Source: Methylocystis iwaonis
Lineage (GTDB): Bacteria; Pseudomonadota; Alphaproteobacteria; Rhizobiales; Beijerinckiaceae
Assembly: GCF_027925385.1 (NCBI RefSeq)
Contig: NZ_AP027142.1
Coordinates: 3,620,501-3,684,500 of the forward strand
Reading direction: 5' to 3'
Length of the DNA stretch: 64,000 nucleotides
Notes under the pieces: model-generated
What the model saw: only the letters and a program-made list of their open reading frames with translations
Databases searched by the model: none
What the model was told of the DNA's origin: nothing
Part shown: piece after piece, positions 46,792-54,589 of the stretch
Layout of the letters: the number at the start of each line of letters is the position of its first letter
How positions within the stretch are numbered: position 1 is the first letter of the stretch
Translations under genes and position numbers: made by a program

Positions 46792-47112
46792 TCAGGCGCA
46801 AGGCCTGATTTCCTGGATCGCATCCAGCCGAGCGCCCAACTCTTTTCGGGCGCGCCATAAATCCACGGCGACCTGCATGTTGATCCAGAATTCGGGGCCG
46901 TTGCCGCAGAGCTTGCCAAGTTTCAGGGCCATTTCAGGAGAGATGCTGGAGTCTCCAGAGAGAATGCGGTGCAACTGCTGCCGACCGACATCGAGCATCC
47001 TGGCGAATTCGGTCACTGTGACGCCGAGGGAGGGCAAAACATCCTCCCGCAGGATGACGCCGGGATGCGTGGGCTCGCGATCCGCCCGCTTGGCTGCAAA
47101 GACCTCGGTCAT
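46792..47112 (-). CDS. higA: HigA-type antitoxin, XRE family
   Basis: A 106-residue protein with the HigA signature THPGVILREDVLPSLGVTV, a helix-turn-helix (EFARMLDVGRQQLHRILSGDSSIS), and PEFWINMQVAVDLWRARK. It neutralises the HigB RNase encoded just upstream and represses the shared promoter. The toxin-first order is the normal HigBA layout. Confidence 0.93.
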   Translation of the reverse strand: MTEVFAAKRADREPTHPGVILREDVLPSLGVTVTEFARMLDVGRQQLHRILSGDSSISPEMALKLGKLCGNGPEFWINMQVAVDLWRARKELGARLDAIQEIRPCA

Positions 47113-47160
47113 TTCTGTCTCACCAAAGCTTTCTGTCGGGGAGAGAAGCCCTCCCCTCCC

Positions 47161-47439
47161 TCAGTGATATTGCTCGAAGTCGACGCGCGTCGCATCCTGT
47201 CCCTCGAACTCGAACGTAATACACCATGGGCCATTCACATGGACCGAATACCGTGTCGGATCGAATCCGTTCAAAGGGTGGAAATCAAAGCCGGGCACAC
47301 GCATGTCGCTCGGACTTTTCGCGGCGTCGAGCGCGTCCAACCTTCGAACAATCCTCCCATGCAACTCGCTTGATATTTTCGATGATCTCCCCGTTTCAAA
47401 AATTTCAGACAAACCTTTGCTGATGAACGACTTTATCAT
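47161..47439 (-). CDS. higB: HigB-type toxin, RelE superfamily mRNA interferase
   Basis: A 92-residue protein starting MIKSFISKGLSEIF, the standard HigB opening. It has RRLDALDAAKSPSDMRVPG, FHPLNG, YSVHVNGPWCITFEFEGQDA and a terminal DFEQYH. HigB cleaves mRNA on the ribosome. It lies 48 bases before higA. ATG 47439 is chosen on family length; residues further upstream derive from a repeat-rich region. Confidence 0.93.
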   Translation of the reverse strand: MIKSFISKGLSEIFETGRSSKISSELHGRIVRRLDALDAAKSPSDMRVPGFDFHPLNGFDPTRYSVHVNGPWCITFEFEGQDATRVDFEQYH

Positions 47440-47463
47440 ACGAGATCCGCTCGATTGGCTCGT

Positions 47464-47569
47464 TGTCATTCACGACGCTCGCGCCGCGAGCGATAGGGAA
47501 TCCGAGCCAAACCTGCGCTTTTGTGGCTCTGGATTCCTCGTCGGGCTTTCAGCCCGCCGGGAATGACAA
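47464..47569. repeat. Family B repeat, long form
   Basis: A 106-base structure from TGTCATTCACGACGCTCGCG to GCCGGGAATGACA, with TTGTGGCTCTGGATTCC as inner arm. It lies upstream of higB and separates it from the zinc-finger gene. Confidence 0.78.
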
Positions 47570-47712
47570 GGCCCAATGCGAGCTGATCAAAATTGAATCG
47601 CTTGAAATGAAACAGTCGCGTGTCGTGCGACACGCGACATATGAGCCGCCCCGCCTCTCATGTCAAGGCGCTTCGAATTCTCGGGCAGGTACAGCTTGGA
47701 CCGCTCGAGACC

Positions 47713-47958
47713 TTAAGCCGGCTCTTCCGCGTGATAGACGCATTCCGCCGGCTCGGCGCCGCCGTGAAGCGAGGCGTCGTAGACGTAGAGCGTCGAACAA
47801 TAGGGGCAGACCGCCTGCGTATCGGCGCCCATGTCGATATAGACATGCGGATGGTCGAATGGCGGCAGCGCGCCGATGCACATGAATTCCTTCGCCCCTA
47901 CGCGAATCTGGGCGACGCCGGGCGTATTGTGGAAATGGGGCGTGGAATGTTCGGCCAT
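47713..47958 (-). CDS. CHCC-type zinc-finger domain protein
   Basis: An 81-residue protein with the CHCC zinc-finger pattern: Cys27 in EFMCIGA, His38 in DHPHVY, and Cys51-Pro-Tyr-Cys54 (AVCPYCSTLY). This domain occurs in the NDUFS6/NUMM accessory subunit of complex I and in free-standing alphaproteobacterial proteins. A role with NADH dehydrogenase is possible, but no nuo genes are near. The short length and complete ligand set make the call fairly safe. Confidence 0.85.
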   Translation of the reverse strand: MAEHSTPHFHNTPGVAQIRVGAKEFMCIGALPPFDHPHVYIDMGADTQAVCPYCSTLYVYDASLHGGAEPAECVYHAEEPA

Positions 47959-48073
47959 GGTCCGCTCTTTCAGGTGACGCCGCGCCGGCGGCTCGACAAC
48001 GCTGCCGCCCCCTATATTGCAGCCCAGCGGAATTGGATAGGGGGCGCGGGGACTCCCCCGCGCCTGAGCTGAC

Positions 48074-49162
48074 TCAGCCCTTGTTAGACTTCAGCAGCAG
48101 GTTTTCGCGGCTCCTCACCTGCGACAGCAGGCGGTAACGGGAGACGCGCCGTCTCGGCCGGCTTCGCGCGGCCAGGCTCGGGCCGATGTCGATCGAGGTT
48201 CCCCCGAGCAGGCGCATATAGGTACCCGTATGATGCTGCATGGAGGCCTGCGTGAACCAATCCGCCGGATAGAGCTCGAAGCATGTGCCCGGCAGCGGGG
48301 CGTTATTGGCCTGCTGCTGCGAATAGCTCGCCCCTTCGAGCAGCAGCGCGTCCTGCCACAGGACGAGGGCGACATAGGCGGCGTCCGGGATCGGGATGCT
48401 GCACGGATCATAGATGGTCGAGACGGCGTCCAAATTGCCCCAGGCGAGCGGCGCGACGTCCAGCGTGTTGTAATAGCGGGGGCAATAACCGAAGGTCGAT
48501 GTATAATAATCGGCGAAGGCGCTGTTGCCGGCCGTAAGCGCCGCGAAGGTCGCCGGAACGATCGGGTTGTTGACCCCGACAGCGGCGAGCGAGGCTTGCA
48601 GCCAAGGGGCCAGCACAGTGGTGACGCATCCGCCGAGACTATGGCCCGTGCACACCAGAACCGGGTTTTCATTCTGCGGCGACTGGAGGAACTCCGCCAG
48701 GAAGGCGGCAAGCGACGCCCCATTGGAGGTGAAGCCCTGGATCGTCTCCAGCGCGTAAAGCGTTCCATCGGCTACAAGCGCCGGGCTATCGGCGGGCAAC
48801 CAGGGCGGCGTGCTCTGGAAGATGACGTAAAAATCCTCGAAGGCCTGCTGCAGCACGCCCCAAAAATCATTGACGTCGACATCCGTGCCGCGGGTGACGA
48901 CCGCGGCGAAAACCGGCGGGAGGTTTGGCCCGTCATAATAGGCGGCGACGAACACGAGATTCGCCAAATCGTCGCTTTCCGCCGGTCCCCAAACGCATTC
49001 CCAGCGTCCATCCGCGCTCAATGGTGGCATCTTGTTGTTAACGAGGTAGGGGATGGACGAGGGGAGCGCGTAGGAGATCTGGCAAAGCTGGAGATAGGCT
49101 ACGCCAAAAAAGTCAGTGGCTCCCGGGGGTTGCAGCATTGCTTGTTTCAATTGGGCAGACAT
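48074..49162 (-). CDS. Class 3 lipase family protein
   Basis: A 362-residue alpha/beta hydrolase with the nucleophile elbow VCTGHSLGGCV (Ser175) and the oxyanion motif VVTRGTDVD, as in fungal-type class 3 lipases. Candidate Asp and His residues lie further on (TLDVAPLAW, QHHTGTYMRLL). No signal peptide is seen, so export, if any, is by another route. ATG 49162 has GGAG 8 bases before it; ATG 49168 is too close to the site. The gene stands alone next to the zinc-finger gene, and the natural substrate is unknown. Confidence 0.85.
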   Translation of the reverse strand: MSAQLKQAMLQPPGATDFFGVAYLQLCQISYALPSSIPYLVNNKMPPLSADGRWECVWGPAESDDLANLVFVAAYYDGPNLPPVFAAVVTRGTDVDVNDFWGVLQQAFEDFYVIFQSTPPWLPADSPALVADGTLYALETIQGFTSNGASLAAFLAEFLQSPQNENPVLVCTGHSLGGCVTTVLAPWLQASLAAVGVNNPIVPATFAALTAGNSAFADYYTSTFGYCPRYYNTLDVAPLAWGNLDAVSTIYDPCSIPIPDAAYVALVLWQDALLLEGASYSQQQANNAPLPGTCFELYPADWFTQASMQHHTGTYMRLLGGTSIDIGPSLAARSRPRRRVSRYRLLSQVRSRENLLLKSNKG

Positions 49163-49295
49163 AAGCATTTCTCCGAATAGACTAGAAAGATATTAAAAGC
49201 GTCGACATTTCGCCGACTTATGATCTATGGCGTCAACGCCTCGACAAGGCAAGGTCTCACATTCACTGCAATAGAACAGGGAAACAAAGGCACAC

Positions 49296-49325
49296 AAAAA
49301 AACCGCCGCAGAACGCTCTGCGGCG
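49296..49325 (-). terminator. Terminator of the ccmIEFH operon
   Basis: On the minus strand a 9-bp perfect stem (49325-49317 with 49312-49304) with a 4-base loop is followed by a run of seven T (49302-49296), 43 bases after the ccmH stop codon. Confidence 0.88.
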
Positions 49326-49367
49326 CAACAAGGGGGGATGCCGGCGAGGACGCTATCTTGAGCGAAA

Positions 49368-49967
49368 CTATTCTGCCGAATCCCTACCAGGTTGTTCAGA
49401 GAGGCCCAAGGCCGCCAGCCGCGCGCGTTCCTCGGCCGTCAATTCGGCAGAGCCTGCGGGCGCCGCCCGGCGCCGGCGCGCGGCGCTCCAGACGGCGGCG
49501 GCGCCTGCGAGCAGCGCGAGGAAAGGGGCGGTCCAGAGGAGGATCGTGTCCAGCTTCATCGGCGGCCGCAGCAGAACGAAGTCGCCATAGCGGGAGTGGA
49601 CATACTCCTTCACTTCAGCGTCGCTCAGACCGTCTTTGAGCTTCTCGCGCACGAGCACGCGCAGATCCTTGGCGAGGGAGGCGTCGGAATCGTCGACCGA
49701 CTGATTCTGGCAGACGAGACAGCGCAGCTCGCTGGTGATGGCGCGGGCGCGGGCCTCCATGGCCGGGTCGGGGAGCTTTTCACCGGGGGTGACGGCGTGG
49801 GCGGGGGAGATGAAGAGCACGGCTATTATTGCCACGGCCCCCACCCCAGCCCTCCCCCGCTTCGCGGGAGAGGGAGTTAGCCGCGGGCCTTCATCCAGAA
49901 TGCTGATCGTGAGCGTCCCCTCTCCCGCGAAGCGGGGGAGGGACAGGGAGGGGGCCTTCCGCATCAT
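49368..49967 (-). CDS. ccmH: Cytochrome c-type biogenesis protein CcmH with repeat-derived N-terminus
   Basis: A 199-residue thiol protein of System I. The redox motif is ELRCLVCQNQSVDDSDA (Cys83, Cys86), followed by VHSRYGDFVLLRPP and a C-terminal membrane segment (about 138-156). It reduces apocytochrome c haem-binding cysteines. ATG 49967 overlaps the ccmF stop (ATGA). Residues 5-43 are translated from a copy of repeat family F (LSLPRFAGEG through SPAKRGRAGVG), directly before the signal-peptide core AVAIIAVLFISPAHA. A GTG start inside GVGAVA would remove the repeat part; which start is used is open. Confidence 0.9.
   Translation of the reverse strand: MMRKAPSLSLPRFAGEGTLTISILDEGPRLTPSPAKRGRAGVGAVAIIAVLFISPAHAVTPGEKLPDPAMEARARAITSELRCLVCQNQSVDDSDASLAKDLRVLVREKLKDGLSDAEVKEYVHSRYGDFVLLRPPMKLDTILLWTAPFLALLAGAAAVWSAARRRRAAPAGSAELTAEERARLAALGLSEQPGRDSAE
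49838..49955. repeat. Family F repeat inside the 5' end of ccmH
   Basis: About 118 bases with CCCTCCCCCGCTTCGCGGGA at one end and TCCCGCGAAGCGGGGGAGGG at the other, around a middle of about 50 bases. It lies in frame in ccmH codons 5-44. Related copies are at 51954-52063 and 52541-52650 in the same operon. Confidence 0.85.
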
Positions 49968-51940
49968 TCCGCAGCCTCCGGCATCGCCACCGCGCTCGCC
50001 CGCCGGGCCACGCCGATCCGCAGCCGCCGGTCGGCGAGCGACAAGCCGCCGCCAAAGGCCATGACCAGCGCGCCGATCCAGATCAGCGTGACGAAGGGCT
50101 TCCAATAGAGCCGGGCGTCGATCGTCCCGTCCTCATGCGAATCTCCGATCGCGGCGTAAACCTGCCCCAAGCCCAGCGTCACAATGCCGGCCTCGGACCG
50201 CTGCATCTTGCGGGCCTGATAGAAGCGCTTGGCGGGTTCGATTTTGGCGACGGTCTCGGTCCCCGAGCGCACCGACATCACGGTGTAGGTTTCGGAGTAG
50301 TTGGGACCGTTCCGTGGCGAGATTTCCTCGATGCCGAGCTTATAGGGACCGACGTCGTAATACTCTCCGGGCTTCATGGCGACGATGTTCTCGACGCCCC
50401 AGCCGGTCGCCGCAAGGCCGAGCAGCGTCAGCCCCATGCCGGCGTGCGAGAGCGACGTCCCCCAGGCCGAAAGCGGCAGGCCGCGCAGGCGCGAGAACAC
50501 CGCTCCCGTCGAAGAGGCCCGGAAGGTCGCGCGGTGGGCGATGTCGCTCACCGCGCCGACAACGAGATAGACCGCAATGCCCCCCGAAACGATGGAGAGG
50601 AAAGGCGTCCCATAAAGGGCGCCGAGCGCCGCCGCCGCGAGCACGCCGACAGCAAAGGCCGCGCGCAGGCGCTGCAGCGCCGCCGGCAGATCGCCGCGTT
50701 TCCAGGCGAGCATCTGGCCAATGGGCATGAGCAGCGCGAGCGGCAGCGCGATGGGGATCAGCACCGTATTGAAGAAGGGGGGACCGACCGAAATCTTCTC
50801 GCCCGTGAGCGCCTCCAAAGCGAGCGGATAGAGCGTCCCGATGACGACCGTCGCACAGCTCGCGGAGAGCAGGAGGTTATTCACCACCAGCGCGCCCTCG
50901 CGCGAGATCGGCGCAAAGACGCCGCCGACAGGGAGCGACGCCGCCCGCAAGGCGAAGAGCGCCAGAGCGCCGCCAATGAAGAAAACCAGAATCCCGAGAA
51001 TGAAGACGCCGCGCTCAGGATCGCTCGCGAAGGCGTGCACCGAGGTGAGCACGCCCGAGCGCACGAGGAAGGTGCCGAGCAGCGAGAGCGAAAAAGCGAG
51101 AATCGAGAGGAAGATCGTCCAGACCTTCAGCGCCTCGCGCTTCTCCATCACAGCCGCGCTGTGCAGGAGCGCCGTGCCCGCGAGCCAGGGCATGAGCGAA
51201 GCGTTCTCGACCGGGTCCCAGAACCAGAAGCCGCCCCAGCCGAGCGTATAATAGGCCCAATAGGAGCCCATGGCGATGCCGAGCGTCAGGGCGGTCCAGG
51301 CGAAGAGCGTCCAGGGCCGGGCGAAACGCGCCCAGGCGGCGTCGATGCGGCCGCCGATCAGCGCGGCGGCGGCGAAAGAGAAGACGATCGAGAAGCCGAC
51401 GTAGCCCAGATACAGCAGCGGCGGATGGATCGCGAGACCGGGGTCCTGCAGGATCGGATTGAGGTCGCGTCCCTCCCACGGCGGCTGATCGACGCGCGCG
51501 AAGGGATTGGAGGTCAGCAGGATGAACAGCAGAAAGGCCGCGCCGAGCAGGCCCTGAACGGAAAGCGCATCGGCGCGCAGTCTATCCGGCATGGCGGAAG
51601 AGAAAATCGCAACGAGCGCGCCGCAGAAGGAAAGGACCAGCACCCACAGCAGCATGGAGCCTTCGTGATTTCCCCACACGCCGGAGATTTTATAAACGAA
51701 GGGCTTCAGCGAGTGCGAATTCTCGATGACATTGACGAGCGAGAAGTCGGAAACGACATGGGCGTATGTCAGCGCGCCATAGGCGAAGGCGACGAAGAGG
51801 AACTGCGCAATGGCCGTCGGCCGCGCAACGCGCATCAGCGACGAATCGTTCAGCCGCGCGCCGGCGGAGGGAATGGCGAATTGCAGCAAAGCGAGGGCGA
51901 GCGCGAGAATGAGCGCGTAATGTCCGGTTTCGACGATCAT
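49964..51940 (-). CDS. ccmF: Cytochrome c heme lyase subunit CcmF
   Basis: A 658-residue inner-membrane protein with about 15 hydrophobic segments and the WWD-type haem-handling motif WGGFWFWDPVENASLMPW. GYVGFSIVFSFAAAAL and FLVRSGVLTSVHAFASDP are also typical. It receives haem from CcmE and, with CcmH and CcmI, attaches it to apocytochrome c at the periplasmic face. Its 3' end overlaps ccmH by 4 bases. A family F repeat separates it from ccmE. Confidence 0.96.
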   Translation of the reverse strand: MIVETGHYALILALALALLQFAIPSAGARLNDSSLMRVARPTAIAQFLFVAFAYGALTYAHVVSDFSLVNVIENSHSLKPFVYKISGVWGNHEGSMLLWVLVLSFCGALVAIFSSAMPDRLRADALSVQGLLGAAFLLFILLTSNPFARVDQPPWEGRDLNPILQDPGLAIHPPLLYLGYVGFSIVFSFAAAALIGGRIDAAWARFARPWTLFAWTALTLGIAMGSYWAYYTLGWGGFWFWDPVENASLMPWLAGTALLHSAAVMEKREALKVWTIFLSILAFSLSLLGTFLVRSGVLTSVHAFASDPERGVFILGILVFFIGGALALFALRAASLPVGGVFAPISREGALVVNNLLLSASCATVVIGTLYPLALEALTGEKISVGPPFFNTVLIPIALPLALLMPIGQMLAWKRGDLPAALQRLRAAFAVGVLAAAALGALYGTPFLSIVSGGIAVYLVVGAVSDIAHRATFRASSTGAVFSRLRGLPLSAWGTSLSHAGMGLTLLGLAATGWGVENIVAMKPGEYYDVGPYKLGIEEISPRNGPNYSETYTVMSVRSGTETVAKIEPAKRFYQARKMQRSEAGIVTLGLGQVYAAIGDSHEDGTIDARLYWKPFVTLIWIGALVMAFGGGLSLADRRLRIGVARRASAVAMPEAAE

Positions 51941-51953
51941 TGAGGGATCTCCT

Positions 51954-52063
51954 CCTTCTCTCGCCTGCGGGAGAAGGTGTCGCCGCGCAGCGGTGACGGA
52001 TGAGGGCCCTCACCCGACCCTCGCTGGCGCGAGGGCCGCCCTCTCCCGCTTGCGGGAGAGGGG
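51954..52063. repeat. Family F repeat between ccmE and ccmF
   Basis: TTCTCTCGCCTGCGGGAGAA, then GTGTCGCCGC and GGTGACGGATGAGGGCC, a CCCTCGCTGGCGCGAGGG hairpin, and CCCTCTCCCGCTTGCGGGAG. It fills most of the 139-base ccmE-ccmF gap, where a processing hairpin could adjust expression. Confidence 0.85.
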
Positions 52064-52079
52064 AAGGGGGCCAGATGCT

Positions 52080-52517
52080 TCACTTCTTCTCTCCTTGCCA
52101 CACGCCCTGCTGCTTCAGCTTGTCCGCGACGTCGCGGGGCATGTAGCGCTCGTCATGCTTGGCGAGCACACTGTCGGCCTTGAACTTGCCGTCCGTTTGC
52201 AGCAACCCGTCGACGACGACGCCCTGGCCCTCGCGGAAGAGATCGGGCAAGAGGCCCGTGTAGGCCACGGCGAGGTCTTTGGTCTTGTCGGTGACGGTGA
52301 AGGCCACGTCCTTGCCGTTCTTGACGACGCTGCCTTCCTTGACGAGTCCGCCGATGCGCAGCCGCGCGCCGGGCGCGACCTGCTTCTGGGCCAGCTCCGA
52401 GGGCGTGTAGAAGAAGATGATATTGTCGCGCAGGGCGAAAAGCATCAGACCCGCCGCGAGGCCCAAAACCGCCAGCGCCCCGATGATCAGCGTCAGTCTC
52501 TTGCCTTTGCGCGTCAT
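52080..52517 (-). CDS. ccmE: Cytochrome c maturation haem chaperone CcmE
   Basis: A 145-residue periplasmic haem chaperone anchored by one N-terminal membrane segment (about 9-29). The haem-binding His is in [11 protein letters not shown], and [12 protein letters not shown] and [18 protein letters not shown] are the usual beta-barrel segments. It carries haem from CcmC to CcmF. It lies between ccmI and ccmF with a repeat on each side. Confidence 0.97.
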   Translation of the reverse strand: MTRKGKRLTLIIGALAVLGLAAGLMLFALRDNIIFFYTPSELAQKQVAPGARLRIGGLVKEGSVVKNGKDVAFTVTDKTKDLAVAYTGLLPDLFREGQGVVVDGLLQTDGKFKADSVLAKHDERYMPRDVADKLKQQGVWQGEKK

Positions 52518-52540
52518 GTCGCTCTCACTGCTGATTTTTC

Positions 52541-52650
52541 CCTTCTCCCGCCTGCGGGAGAAGGTGTCGCCGCGAAGCGGTGACGGATGAGGGCCCTCAC
52601 CCGACCCCTGCTGACGCAGGGGCCACCCTCTCCCGCAAGCGGGAGAGGGA
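52541..52650. repeat. Family F repeat between ccmI and ccmE
   Basis: CTTCTCCCGCCTGCGGGAGAAG, then the same middle as the copy at 51954, and CCCTCTCCCGCAAGCGGGAG. It ends 2 bases from the ccmI stop codon. Confidence 0.86.
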
Positions 52651-52652
52651 TA

Positions 52653-53774
52653 TCACCCCCCGATGTTCAATTCCTTCGCCAGCGCCTCGATGCGGGCGAC
52701 TTCCTCGAGCTTGCCGGCGAGCGCCTTGCGGGCGTCCTCGACAGCCTTTTTCGCCTTTTCGGGCTCCGACAGCACGCTATAGGCGCGGATGAGCCGCAGC
52801 CAGCCTTCGACGTCGTCGCCCTTACTCTCCAGCCGCGACGCAAGCTTGTCGACCATGCCCTTGATCGTCGCCGCGCGCTCGTCGGCCGGCATGGCGGCGA
52901 TGGCCTTGCCCTGCGCGCTCGCGGGCCCCTGCGCGAAGGGCGGCCGCTCTTGCGCGTCTTCGCCCCGCAACGCCGCCAGCCGGCGCTTCACGGCCGGCAG
53001 ATAGGACGCGTCGGCCGAGGCCTCGGCTTCGAGCTTCTCGAAAATCCCGACGGCCTTGTCCTTCTCGCCCGCCTGCTCGGCGCCAATCCCGAGATAATAG
53101 GCGGCCATTACATTATTGGGGTCGAGCGCCAGCGCCGCCTCGAAATCCTGCCGCGCCTGCGGCGTCACCTTGCCCTCGGCGACGATCATGCGCGCCTGCC
53201 CCAGATTGGCGTGGCGCTCCGCCGTGGCCCCGAGGAGCTTCAACGCCCTCGAATAAGCGTCGATCGCCTCCTCGCCACGCCCGGAGCGCAGGTAATAAGG
53301 CGCCACCACTTCGAAACCGCGGCCATCCTCGGGATGTTCGCGCAAATGCTGCTCGATGCGGGCGACGGCGCCGGCGAGATCGCCCTTGTCAGGCTGGGAG
53401 TCGAGCCGCGCCGTCAGCGGCATGTCCGGCATGTCGACTTTGCCGAGGCGCAGATAGAGCGGCAGCGAGACCGCCGGGACAATGACCATCGCCGCAAGCG
53501 CCGCCGCGAGCGCCGCCTTGCGGGAGCCCTGGGCCCGCGCCTTCGGAGCCGCTTCGGCGCGCAGCAGGCGCCGGGCGGCCTCGGTCTTCGCGGCCTCGGC
53601 TTCGACCGGATCGAGGCGGCCCTCAGCGCGCTCGCGCGCGATCTCGGCGAGCTGCTCCTCGAAAAAGGCGATGTCGGCGGCGCCCGCGTCTTTCGCCTCG
53701 CCCCGCATGGCGAGCGGCAGGAGGACGGCCATAACCGCGGCGCCGGTGAGGAGAGCGAAAATGAGCCACATCAT
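52653..53774 (-). CDS. ccmI: Cytochrome c-type biogenesis protein CcmI
   Basis: A 373-residue apocytochrome c chaperone. There are two membrane segments (about 2-22 and 88-108) flanking a cytoplasmic loop with LAEIARERAEGRLDPVEAEAAKTE and RRLLRAE, then a periplasmic TPR domain (AYYLGIGAEQAGEKDKAV and similar repeats) that binds the C-terminus of apocytochrome c and presents it to CcmF/CcmH. First gene of ccmI-E-F-H. The start is ATG 53774 or the adjacent ATG 53771. Confidence 0.93.
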   Translation of the reverse strand: MMWLIFALLTGAAVMAVLLPLAMRGEAKDAGAADIAFFEEQLAEIARERAEGRLDPVEAEAAKTEAARRLLRAEAAPKARAQGSRKAALAAALAAMVIVPAVSLPLYLRLGKVDMPDMPLTARLDSQPDKGDLAGAVARIEQHLREHPEDGRGFEVVAPYYLRSGRGEEAIDAYSRALKLLGATAERHANLGQARMIVAEGKVTPQARQDFEAALALDPNNVMAAYYLGIGAEQAGEKDKAVGIFEKLEAEASADASYLPAVKRRLAALRGEDAQERPPFAQGPASAQGKAIAAMPADERAATIKGMVDKLASRLESKGDDVEGWLRLIRAYSVLSEPEKAKKAVEDARKALAGKLEEVARIEALAKELNIGG

Positions 53775-53903
53775 GGAAGCGCTGTTTAAGGCTTTGCCGG
53801 GCGCTTTGGAAGAGAAATGCGGGCTTGCGCCGCCACCCCCCGCTCAGGCGGGCCACAAACCGGTATAAGATGCGGCGACGAACTGTTTTACGCGGGACCG
53901 CCC

Positions 53904-54392
53904 ATGCTTTTCGACGCGCCGACCATCGAGCAGCTTTCCATCGTCATCTCCCAGGTGACCGGCCCGGCCTTTCTGCTCGCCGCCGAGGCGCAGCTTTTGG
54001 GCGTGCTCGTCTCACGGCAGGATCGGATCGTGGATCGCGCGCGCGAGCTGGCCGATCTCGACGACGGACACGCCCAGGCGCATCGCAAGGTCGAGGTGCC
54101 GATCCTGCGGCGGCGCGCCGTGCTGGTCCACCGCTCGATCTATTGGGGCGTGGCGAGCTGCGTCGTGACGAGCTTTCTCGTCATCGTCGCCTTCGCATCG
54201 GCGTTTTTCCGCTTCCGCCACGAATTCGGCGCGGGGTTTCTGTTCATGATCGCCATGGGGCTTTTCACTGCGGCGCTCGTCGCCTTCGCCCTGGAGATAA
54301 AGCTCGCTTACGCGGAAATCGACGCCGCGGACACGTTGATGAGGCAACGGGACCGGCGGCGCGGCCATCTGAAGGCGCCGGCGCAGGAGTGA
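53904..54392 (+). CDS. DUF2721 family membrane protein
   Basis: A 162-residue protein with an N-terminal hydrophobic segment (IVISQVTGPAFLLAAEAQLLGVLVSR), a charged cytoplasmic stretch of about 45 residues, and two more membrane segments (about 84-105 and 113-135). This matches the DUF2721 layout, for which no function is known. It is divergent from ccmI with 129 bases between starts. Confidence 0.8.
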   Translation: MLFDAPTIEQLSIVISQVTGPAFLLAAEAQLLGVLVSRQDRIVDRARELADLDDGHAQAHRKVEVPILRRRAVLVHRSIYWGVASCVVTSFLVIVAFASAFFRFRHEFGAGFLFMIAMGLFTAALVAFALEIKLAYAEIDAADTLMRQRDRRRGHLKAPAQE

Positions 54393-54405
54393 TACGAGAT
54401 CCACC

Positions 54406-54560
54406 GCCGTCATTGCGAGGAGGCGGAGCCGATGAAGCAATCCAGCGCCGCATCGCTGCCCTGGATTGCTTCGCTTCGCTCGCAATGACGGGCTCTGGCA
54501 AAACCAGCGCTCTTGTGGCTGTGGATTCCCGGTCGGGCTTTCAGCCCGCCGGGAATGACA
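54406..54560. repeat. Adjacent family A and family B repeats
   Basis: Bases 54406-54491 are a family A copy (CCGTCATTGCGAGG to CTCGCAATGACGG) and 54513-54560 a family B copy (TTGTGGCTGTGGATTCCCGG to GCCGGGAATGACA). They occupy the gap between convergent genes and may act as a bidirectional terminator. Confidence 0.83.
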
Positions 54561-54589
54561 AATCCCCATCTATTCAAACGGAAACTGCC

